Source: Helicoverpa zea (lineage: Eukaryota; Arthropoda; Insecta; Lepidoptera; Noctuidae). From it: a stretch of 64,000 nucleotides of DNA. Below the pieces are notes generated by a model. That model did not search any database, was not told where the DNA came from, and saw only the letters and a program-made list of their open reading frames with translations. Below are positions 47,001 through 59,000 of this stretch, piece by piece. The number at the start of each line of letters is the position of its first letter. The stretch's first letter is position 1. The stretch lies in the NCBI RefSeq assembly GCF_022581195.2, contig NC_061470.1:1426001-1490000 (forward strand), given 5' to 3'. Made by a program: the position numbers and the translations under genes.

Positions 47001-50000
47001 AATTTTTGCATTTAAAACTCGAAACTTCTATTGAAATTCTACATAATATGTGTAATGCTTCAATTGACATTCTGACATTATGTGTATTTCATCAGGGAAT
47101 CAGACTGGATTTACATATATGAAACTTGGACCTAATGTAGTTTGTATGCCACGACATATAGAGAGTTCCCTAAGGATGTAATTAAAACCGCGGGACGAAG
47201 CTAGTGTTATAAATGCGAAAGTAAAATAAGTATGTTTTTACGTCTCTTTCGCTAAATCAGCTTAACCTATTAAAACGTAATTTGGCGTGGAGACAGATGG
47301 TACTGTGGAGACGGAGAAAAACTATTTTCTCTCCTGATAACGGGAAGTAGAATCCGGGGACGCTGAAAATACGGGAAACAACAAACATTCCTTCTTACAA
47401 GACCTTATAACGCAATGCGTATAATTATCTAATAGAGAAGATAATATTAATATTTTCGGACTACAAGTTAAGTAGTAACAGCCTATGTCAATGTTTGGCG
47501 GAGGTTTATAGATAAAGCCGTTGTTACGGTCTGAGTGAATGTTTCGCTATCTCGCGGCCTTCGTGGGGTATCTATAGTTCCCGTAATCGAAGTGAATGAA
47601 TGAATCGTAGGAGAGGAACACGTGAATGAGTATGGATTTTCTCCACAAAGGAGGATCTAAGCTACTTGATTGAAATAATTTGAGGTACGTTTGACCACGT
47701 TTGGCAACCAGTGTTGGGATGCACACCCACAAATATAGTGAATTGATTCACTGATCATTCAGATTTTATAGAAGAATTTACCACCATATAAAAATAATAA
47801 GAAGACAGCCAAGTCATATAAGGAAAGGTAAAAGTTTGATTTATCGACAAATATTAAATGTTGATAAATTACTGTCTAATTACCAACATAATATAAATGA
47901 GTTAAATCCCGAAAAAGGTTCTATTATAATCTAAAAATGTGGTGATGAAAATATCATGTAGCTTGCGGGTAAAAACAGACTTGAAAATAACTGAAGGAAT
48001 CTTTAGTTGAGATATAGGTGTAAAAAAATTCGTAATCATGAAAAATCATGAAACCTGACGTTATACATTCATATAATAAATACTAGCAACATTAAACTAC
48101 TGATAATAAAAAACATTTACGACTGCAAATAGCTCAAAGTATACTGCCTAACTACGGACTATTTTAGTGGGTGCACTATTGTATGTCCCTATATTTTATT
48201 TTTCTGTCAAAGTCATCGAACGTCCTTCGACATCATCCTTTGACATAAGGGCATTTGGGGTAATTCGACGTAACTTTTGCAACATTCTTTCACACAAGAT
48301 ACATTTTTGAATTAGTAGGTACAGTCAACTTCAGGTCAGTGGTAACAGTTTTATAGGAAATTCGTACTTATTAGTAAGTACTGAGTAAGGGCGTATTCAG
48401 ATGACACGCGCCGATCACGCACAGCACCCGTGCACGCGTTCTGCCCGCCTTAAACCCGCACACGCGCTGCATCCGCCTCGCACACGCCGCGCGCCATCAT
48501 AAACTACTAGTGACTGGACTACTTCGTTCACAGTACATAGTGGCATAGTGGCTTCCAGGTATCACAACGCGTTTGATTGATTTCACTGGACAACGGGGCG
48601 TTGATGGATACTGGTTTTTATTAAATCGTAGCTTTTGTAAAAGGGGCATCTGTCAAAAGAGTTTTGGCGAATTTTCTTATACTGCATCGTTTATTTTAGG
48701 GATCCAATCTAATGTGTTGAATTAACAAACGTATTTTTTCTCATCAAATCTGTCCAGTAGGTGTCCTCCAAGCAAAAACCGCAGTTCTACCAGACGTCCC
48801 GAGGGAACTTCTTTCCGAACCCGAAACTCAGGGTCTAGACTATTTTTGTACACTTTTAAATTGGTTCATTATTAGTATTTTTAAAAAGAGTGAAAGCGCG
48901 AGAGATAAATTTTTCCACATTTATATGTAGAGGTAAAGTACTGCAAAGTTCTTCCTTTACTTTGACGTACTCCTTCTCACAATTAAAACTTCCATCCATT
49001 TCGCGCTTGAAAAAAATAAGCATCGTCATCCATTTCTCCTAAAAATAACCAATTAAGTTCCAATCAAGAGCACTTTTCACTAGTACATCAGCTGATATTC
49101 CTGCATCCACTACATACGACTGCATGACGTGGCACAAAGCGGAGGTCGCGAGCTCCCGACCCTGAGACACAGTCACGGAGTAGAAAGATGAGCGGAGATG
49201 CTATAATGCAGGTAGGTCAGGCGCCTTCTTCAAGGTCAAATAACTACGGTGGGTGTAATCAAAACGATCAATTACCAGTGAACGAACGAGGCTTTTCAGT
49301 CAACGATTTATGGTATTACAAAAAATGGTCGGCACTGTAGAGGTTGTATAAGGGCAGTTCTTCGCCCCCCACGCCTGTATTTTGGCGCGCTACTTTCTCA
49401 GGAGATTTTCCGTTATGGCACCTCCGTTTGTCATTTTATTCTCCACGGGCACGAGTTCAAACGATGACGTCATCGGTTATGTCATCAGCCCGTTCCAGCT
49501 GTTTGTATGTATTTGATTTCTGATTTTTATGAGCTGTTTGGCTTGCACTGTTGGTGTGAAGTTGTTTATGATAGCACATTATTGTAAAGGTGTGTGTGCG
49601 TTTGTAACTTCTTGTGCAAACGGCTGAACGGATTGTGATGAAACTTGCCATAATATATCTTAAATATCTCAATCACATTTTAGACTTAGAAGACTTTTAT
49701 CACGGTGCAAGAAGTATTTACTAGCTTCATTACACCCAGACTACCATTTATCTGCTCCGGAATACTAATTAAGTAGAGAAAGTTGGACCAAAGGCAAAGA
49801 TGATATTTTTGAATTACGAAATTCAACGTCTAGGCTTTGGTAGAGTAGATTAGGCTTTAGTGCAATTGCCCAATCCTTCTAGCTGGTACAGCTTGGCCAA
49901 CTGAGTGAAAGGTATTCAGCGCTTCAAGCCACGACATTCACCCACAGCAAAGTCATCGATGAACAATATATTGAAATTCTACAGACGCAACCACCACAGA

Positions 50001-53000
50001 ACGGACATCTGTGTAAACTTACATTACGTCATAGTTTATAACAATAAGCTGAAATTGTTATGTGAATAATGTATAAAATCGTCTGTTCTACAAGCAAGTA
50101 TTTGTAGGGGCTTTTAATGTAAGAAAATTCATTTCTGTTTAAAGCAGTGGTTCTTAACCGGTGGTCCGCGGACCACTGGTGGTCCCTGGAGGCATTCCAA
50201 GTGGTCCGCGAAGCTTTGCTTCGCAACGTTGCTATCCATCTTACTTGACCAACAGAAAAAAAATAAGGTTTGAAATGTAGCCCTTTTACGTAATTTTGGT
50301 TCTGAGTCTTAAAAAATAATTAAAATTCCCGCTCGCTTCGCTCGCGTATTCAGAAACTATATGCCCTCGTTTTTGCATTTGTCAACAAACAAAAAGTTAA
50401 GTACGTTTGGGCTACATTTTACGTAGTTTTGGTATTGAGTCTTAAAAAATAATAAAAATTTCCCGCTCGCTTTGCTCGCGTATTCGGCAACAAACAAAGA
50501 GTTGAGTACGTTCGGGATACATTTTACGTCCGTACGAGTCCGAAAAAATTTCGCGCTCGCTTCGCTCGCGCATTTGAAAGTAGTACTAAACCAAGAATTT
50601 TGTAGTTAGTAAAGCGAATGCAGTCACAAAAATCTCATTAAATTAAAACCTGTAGCTTTTAGTTTCTTGCTAAATAATAAAGAAATGGGTGCTAATTATA
50701 AAGTGTGCTTGTATTCTTTATCAAAGAACCCTCAATTTAGACAAACCAATGGGGTGGTCCCCGGCAAGCCAAACTTTTGGTAAAGTGGTCCCTCATGACA
50801 AAAAGGTTAAGAACCACTGGTTTAAAGAGACGGATCCAAGTTTGTACTGTTATTTAATGCGATCTGCCAATACACAATCATCATCTCCCGAGCCTTTCCC
50901 AACTATGTTGGGGTCGGCTATTCTACTTCTACTAATTCTGCCATAACACTATCTATTCTAATATTGTAAGGGGGTAAACTCTGGATCTGCGAAACTGCCT
51001 TATCATCTGTCTAGCCTTTTCCGTCCTCAACCCATTTACTCGACTGGTTGTCTGAACAGATTATCGTTATGATGATGAGTCCTCGTGAAAATATTACTTT
51101 CTTCAAAAAATTGTCCACGTAGTTTCTTGCCGGCTCTTCTCTATGGGACCAACTTTTTGGAACCGTGCAACTAGTGTGACGTTTCATAAGAGCCTATTTG
51201 AAATACACTTGATTTATAAAAATCCTTTAAGTACCAATAGAAAGGCACTTTATTTCCGAATATTTACGGTTATATTTTATCCCGCTACGAGAAGCTCCCT
51301 CGGGACACGGCTGAAACTGCGTCGACCAGCTAGTATTACAAATAAAACCCACGCACAGTACGAGTAACATTATACTCAGACACGTGGGTTTAGGCAAATG
51401 GCTCCCAATAATACACCCACATTTCGTAACACCATTATGTTTAATTCCCATACATTAGGGTCTCTGGAAATGATTTTTTGCATTTAAAACTCGAAACTTC
51501 TATTGAAATTCTACATAATATGTGTAATGCTTCAATTGACATTCTGACATTATGTGTATTTCATCAGGGAATCAGACTGGATTTACATATATGAAACTTG
51601 GACCTAATGTAGTTTGTATGCCACGACATATAGAGAGTTCCCTAAGGATGTAATTAAAACCGCGGGACGAAGCTAGTGTTATAAATGCGAAAGTAAAATA
51701 AGTATGTTTTTACGTCTCTTTCGCTAAATCAGCTTAACCTATTAAAACGTAATTTGGCGTGGAGACAGATGGTACTGTGGAGACGGAGAAAAACTATTTT
51801 CTCTCCTGATAACGGGAAGTAGAATCCAGGGACGCTGAAAATACGGGAAACAACAAACATTCCTTCTTACAAGACCTTATAACGCAATGCGTATAATTAT
51901 CTAATAGAGAAGATAATATTAATATTTTCGGACTACACGTTAAGTAGTAAAAGCCTATGTCAATGTTTGGCGGAGGTTTATAGATAAAGCCGTTGTTACG
52001 GTCTGAATGAATGTTTCGCTATCTCGCGGCCTTCGTGGGGTATCTATAGTTCCCGTAATCGAAGTGAATGAATGAATCGTAGGAGAGGAACACGTGAATG
52101 AGTATGGATTTTCTCCACAAAGGAGGATCTAAGCTACTTGATTGAAATAATTTGAGGTACGTTTGACCACGTTTGGCAACCAGTGTTGGGATGCACACCC
52201 ACAAATATAGTGAATTGATTCACTGATCATTCAGATTTTATAGAAGAATTTACCACCATATAAAAGTAATAAGAAGACAGCCAAGTCATATAAGGAAAGG
52301 TAAAAGTTTGATTTATCGACAAATATTAAATGTTGATAAATTACTGTCTAATTACCAACATAATATAAATGAGTTAAATCCCGAAAAAGGTTCTATTATA
52401 ATCTAAAAATGTGGTGATGAAAATATCATGTAGCTTGCGGGTAAAAACAGACTTGAAAATAACTGAAGGAATCTTTAGTTGAGATATAGGTGTAAAAAAA
52501 TTCGTAATCATGAAAAATCATGAAACCTGACGTTATACATTCATATAATAAATACTAGCAACATTAAACTACTGATAATAAAAAACATTTACGACTGCAA
52601 ACAGCTCAAAGTATACTGCCTAACTACGGACTATTTTAGTGGGTGCACTATTGTACGTCCCTATATTTTATTTTTCTGTCAAAGTCATCGAACGTCCTTC
52701 GACATCATCCTTTGACATAAGGGCATTTGGGGTAATTCGACGTAACTTTTGCAACATTCTTTCACACAAGATACATTTTTGAATTAGTAGGTACAGTCAA
52801 CTTCAGGTCAGTGGTAACAGTTTTATAGGAAATTCGTACTTATTAGTAAGTACTGAGTAAGGGCGTATTCAGATGACACGCGCCGATCACGCACAGCACC
52901 CGTGCACGCGTTCTGCCCGCCTTAAACCCGCACACGCGCTGCATCCGCCTCGCACACGCCGCGCGCCATCATAAACTACTAGTGACTGGACTACTTCGTT

Positions 53001-56000
53001 CACAGTACATAGTGGCATAGTGGCTTCCAGGTATCACAACGCGTACGCGGGGAGCACCTCCCGAGTGCAGGGTTGGCGCGAGGCGGGCGCGGGGCGTGCG
53101 CATGGCGTGCGCGTGTAGACCTCGTTAAATGCAATTTGAGATCTATTGATGCATTATAAGGCTCAAATTCTTATTTAACAAATTTCAATGCGAGTTGGAC
53201 GTGGGTGGCGTGCGCGTGTCGTGTGAACACGCCCTCAAGGTGCATGACAGTTACCACTAATGTGCAGTTTACTGTACCAGTTAAGAAAACGTGGCAATTT
53301 TTTATAGGAAGTGCTTTACTCACGAAAAAGGTATTGATAACAAAAATAATCATGATCGAACTTCGTATTTAGTTAAAACATTGTATTTGACATAATGTAC
53401 TTTGTACCCATGCACTAATTTTGCGTTTGTTTCCTGTTACACAAAATAATATGATTAAGGCGAAGTTACTAGATTAGATTGGATACAGGTAAATTCGTAT
53501 TCTATAGGAAAATACCTAATATTGTTTCTTCTTTCCACCGTTATCTAGTATACGCGAAAATTAAAATAGTAATTAATTACCAATTCATCCCTAAAAAAAC
53601 TAGTTAAATCAGACCAATATCGTTGGACAAATTCGCGATCCCGCCGTTGAAATGTAATCAAATGTATGCAAGACACGTATTTTTACAGGAAAATACTGTT
53701 TTACACGATTCTATTTCAGCCTGAATGTTAATACAATATGCACCCACGCTACTTCTACTGAAACCATAGAGTATGAATAAGATAACGTTTAGAGAGCGCC
53801 TTTGCAAATATCCCTGAACTACGTACTAGGCCAAAGTTTACCTACAACATAAACCTCCGTTTTTTCTTAAAACCACCGTTTACTTCGAAAAATTAACGGT
53901 AAACAGTTGTTTTAAGAAATCTCATGTTTAAGTTGTCAGTTGGACTTGTGTCTTAAAATGATGTTGACCTTAAAACGATACGCAATGAGGTAGCCATGTT
54001 TATACTTAAATACTGAGTTGAAAATACGATTTTTATATGTAAGTACGCGTTTCTAGCTATCATGAAAAACGTTCACGTAACATTATGCATAACTTTTATG
54101 ATACTTAAATGAAATATAAAAAAAACAATACGTCACAGAACTAGTAATATTAACTGGTACCAAGATATTGATATTATTTAATGGTATTTACTGATAGGCG
54201 CTCCCTGCACTGGCTTTTTCATGTATTTAATAATAAAATCAATTCTCATTTCCCACGTGCCTTCCTTTGTATTTAGGCATCGAACACACTGACTACTCTC
54301 TGAATAAAAAAATGTATTTTTACAAATATGATGGGAATTTAAGTTTAAGTGGCTCAATGTACTTCATTTTTTTTTTTTAATCCATCATTGTATTTGTAAA
54401 AAATTTTTTTTGCAAATAAATATTTTGCCACTTTAGTGAAAAGCCAGTGCTCTACATCTATTCATACTCTAGGCGTAAGATTGAAAGCATACTGGCCGCG
54501 TTGCAAGCAGGGCAGGTACCACATTCTGAAGACTCCGTCGCTTTCAACTCCACCACATTCTCCTGTAAGCCTTTCTTATCTTTCTTGTCTAGAAAAGCGT
54601 TAATAAACAGAGAAAATTATAAGGGAAAGTCATTAAGAAAATAAATATGGAATTAATATAACGAAATGAGTGTAAAATAAAATGGGTTTTTAAAATGCTA
54701 TGTACTAATTATTATTTTGTCTACTTTCTAGCCAGAACATGGAATATGCAGTATCCTTCAGTGCGCTTATCAAATTGGTACAAACTTTCTTTCTTACAAT
54801 TAGATTTGCTGTAAAATAACCTTATTCTGGGTGAAGCGCGCCCTTTTACATCTTCTCCAAAATTTTAATGTACTTATAAAAATAGAGGGTGCAATAAAGG
54901 ATAATAAAAAAAAAACTATATAACATAAAAACAAGTTATTTAAATATAAAATGTCTCATAAGTAACGTGACGCTAAACTTATCGATATATCGATAAAGAT
55001 ACACGCTTGCTGACAATACAATGCGTGTCGACCAACGCAGTTAAGTGCCAAATGTGTAACGATAATGTTTTATTGTTCATTTTAATTGACGTCACTGCTA
55101 TGACCAATAGTTTATACTTAAAGATTCAGTTTTACTTTTTAACCGACTTCCCAAAAAGGAGGAGGTTCTCAATTCGTCGGGATCTTTTTTAGGGTAAAAC
55201 GGGACCCTATTGTTTTCTGCTTTATCTCATGAACCGTAATAGTAAGAGAGCTGAAATTTTCACAGATGATGTATTTTTGTTGTCGCTATAACAACCAATG
55301 CTGAAAACTAGAATTAAATATTTTGAGGAGCTCCCATTGAACAGAGGTGATTTTTTTGCCCGTTTTATAAATAATGGAACTTTTCGTGCGAAAGTCCGAC
55401 TCGGCCAGTTTTATTTTACTATCTGCAGATTAAAATTACCGGTCCATCTGTTGTTTTGCGTTTGGAGATTTAAATTTGATACAATTTATTTAAGGCTAAT
55501 GACAAAATTCAATCTTCAATCGCGAAAAAACGAATGGATCGGTTATTGAAATCCGCAATATAACGATATCCAAACCATAACCAGATCATACTTGCCGCCT
55601 AGTGTTCAAATCGGCGATTTGACAACTGAAAATGATTCGGCTAACTTTTAATGTACAGTCAACTTAAGGTCAGTGGTAATAGTTTTATAGGAAAATCGTA
55701 CTTATTACTATTGATGTAAGGTACATGACAGTTACCACTAATGTGCAGTTTACTGTACTTTTTTGTCAGAATACGGGTTCGATCAATTATGATGCTATTT
55801 GCAAAACAAGTTTTAAAGTTGTCAAGCTGGTCGTCTTAACCTACATTGTCCTGTAATACTTTTTGCTCAAGATTTTGTATTACATACATTACACAATTTA
55901 AGATTTATTTGGCCTTACTACAAAAACTTTAACAACTGTTTTACACTTATCTAAAAAAAATGTGGCTCCAAAATGAACCTTATGTCAACGTCATAATTTG

Positions 56001-59000
56001 TAATTTTTTTAGACAAGTCTTAAACTGACGTTAAAAAGTTTTTGTGGTAAGACGGATTATGTTTTACTAGGGACAATTTTGAAGAATGATTGATATTATT
56101 ATTCATTTTGCAGCGTATCAGATATTTAGAGACTAATTCGTGGTACAGAAATTAAGGAGTAGGAAAATGGATTTTTCTACAATTTTGAAAAGATATTTTG
56201 TTGCTTTTCCTATCTGTTTACGCCCGATTCTTGTATATTAATAAGAAACGATCCGTTTCGCAAACGGAAAATTATTGTTTTGCCATTGTTTCTGTAACTT
56301 TTATATCAATTACCATTGGTAATCCCTACATATCGTATTATTAATAGGAATCAGACATCTTATCGCAATAATAAACAGCACCCAAGGCTTGCTTTTATTC
56401 ATGAACGAACTACGAACACGATCGCTTGTAAAGTGGTTGCAATGTTTCCTGCGACGCCGTAATGATACGTCAACAACAATACCAACAGTAGCCTGTAATT
56501 TGTGTTGGTTTCCACATAAATGTGTTACTACAGTCTTGTCATGGTTTCCACAGTTTACAACAACCGGGCCTTCAAATAGGTTTACTATTTTAGTATGGGT
56601 ACCATTTATTTTGCAGTTTTCATACAAGACATGATTATTATGCTTGGATCTTGGTCAGTGGGTAGTCAGAGGATCTTTCTTTTGCTTGCGTGCTTTTCCA
56701 ACTAAATAAATTATTTACATTTCAAGAGAACACGCCGACTTTTTAAATGGTGTTTTTACCGTCAGTTATCATTGTAATTTGTCATATTATTTTTTTACTT
56801 AAAAAGGTTCTAGAAAAAACTACAACCGCAAATAAACCTTTTCATAAAACCATCAACCGAGGCTTCAATGGCATCATTTAACTTTTTCATATAAATACAA
56901 TAAAATAAACACGAACGTAATTTTCTGTTGCTACCACAGATTCGTCTGAAAACCAGTTTTCATAAAAAAGTATTACAAACCAAACGGGTTCCAAAAAAAT
57001 CAAGTTTATTTACAATTTAAGACCAGTGTCTAGAGTCGCTAATATTACATCATTTACATACGTGAAGTAAGTTTTAATATCTTCTAGATTTCATGTTTAA
57101 TTGTTAATGGTCGCGGAGGTCAAAAGGGCGTTTACACTTATGCTCAGCACACGGGTAAGGTTAGGACGTTAATTGCTAAACACACTCGCAATTAGAATCT
57201 CTTACAATGTATTTTAAGAGCCATTGATATTCATATATCGTTGATATGAGGAATACATTTTACCTTACCGTCTTTTAAATCTACAGATAAGAATATTATG
57301 ATGGTCAGATGGAACATTTTTGTTAAGCCTGGCGTTCTAAGTTTTCTAAGCTAATTAGACAAGTCTTAATGCCTTTCCTAATATTCCTCGAAAGTGTGGA
57401 CGAAGGTACAGCCTTTGATTATTCTTTCTGATTTCAAAAGGAAGCTTTAGGCTGTCAATTGCACAAATTGAGGCTACATGAGGTAATAACAAAAATATAG
57501 CTGGCGATTAAAACCAGAAAGATCAATCGCTTGCGACCCAGCAGAGCAAGGCGACAAAATCCAAAGAGAAGGAGGAAAACCCAATGCAATAAACATTTGG
57601 TTACAATTTACATACAAAACGAACCCGAGGGGCTCACAAATATTCTATATCAATATCAATTACTCCAAACACCGAAAGGTTAATTGGTCTAAATCATGAA
57701 TATTGTCGTGAGAACGTACTACAGGAGCGAACGATCCAAAGCGATCGACACTGAACTTATTTGAAAGGACATACGTATATCGATTTTTTTATAAGACCAT
57801 GTGTATCGATTCGGTAATCGTTTTTGTGAAAACAGTTGACTCTTCACACAAAACTAGTGCCCTTGATAAACTATGATATACTAGGTGGTGCCCGCGACTT
57901 CGTCTGCGCAGGTTTAGTATTTCGAACAATATGTTTACAAATTGTAGCCTATGTGTTATTCTGATGTATAAGCTATATTATTGTAAAGTTTCATTAAAAT
58001 CCATTCAGTAGTTTTTGCGTGAAAGAGTAACAAACATCCATACATCTATACATACAAACTTTCGCGTTTATAATATTAGTAGGATTGAATGTTACTCATT
58101 ATTTTATTACTCAGCTGTTAAAAAAGATTTGTAAGCAATTCGTGACACGAGTTTGGATTTTGACAAAAAAAATAGTGATGTACAAGATGCGTTTATAATT
58201 TATCGATATTTTTTTGCATTTATTGTTTCCATAAAATAATACAGCTTACTATTTTTTAATATTTTCGATAGAAGGTATACATGGTTGTATTTAATACTTG
58301 TCTAAATTGATGTTATTATTTGTCCAATGTTACTTATGCAATTGCTAGAATATTCATGTATAAAACCATTTGTTTCCGTAGGTGGTAGATATAAATAACG
58401 GACCCGCGCCCACCAATGCATGAACTAAAATTAGTCCACAGATTATTATCTCAAGACCAATATATACATTATTTTATAGTTTTCACTTGTCACGTAAAAT
58501 ATGTGTATGTATTAGGATTATAAAATTAATTTATGGAGCCATTTAAGGTCTAAAATTGTATAATAACAACCAAAGTTGAAAACGTCATGATGATGTATGT
58601 ATTTTCCTAATAAATATAAAGATGTGATTGCTTCTTTGTTAGCATATAATATTAACAGTGTCATAGATAACAATATGACAAAACCTAGGATAAGCGACGA
58701 ATCAGTATTGTCTAGTTTACCTAACAATACGGTGATTGAATATTTAAACTAGCTCCTGAGACAATAGAAAAGCATTGTAGTAACCTTATTCTCTTTCATC
58801 AGAATATAAACCGCTTTTCTGGCAAAATTTTAGATATTGAATTATTAATTGATAAATATTCTATTGATATAATATGTCTTTGCGAGACATGGTTAAAGCC
58901 TGATAAAATGTCATTTAATGTAAATAATTTTGTGGTTGCCAGTGTGTTTAACAGAGTTTCAGCTGAGGGTGGAGGTACAATAATCTTATCTAAAAGTAAT

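Larger units (their letters stand above)
44783..48571. repeat. segmental tandem duplication, copy 1 (3789 bp)
   Basis: From 'tttgattgatttcactgg' to 'atcacaacgcg'. The copy repeats directly at 48572-53043. I count 13 substitutions by eye and no net indel other than the hAT insertion in copy 2. It contains a SINE remnant (46410-46600), a LINE 3' tail (46648-46735) and, at its right end, the truncated TIR element 48389-48571. Confidence 0.95.

Noticed and set aside
45668..52204. Pairs of identical ORFs (71, 74, 74 and 61 codons)
   Set aside because: They occur twice only because the region is duplicated. No domain, no codon structure.
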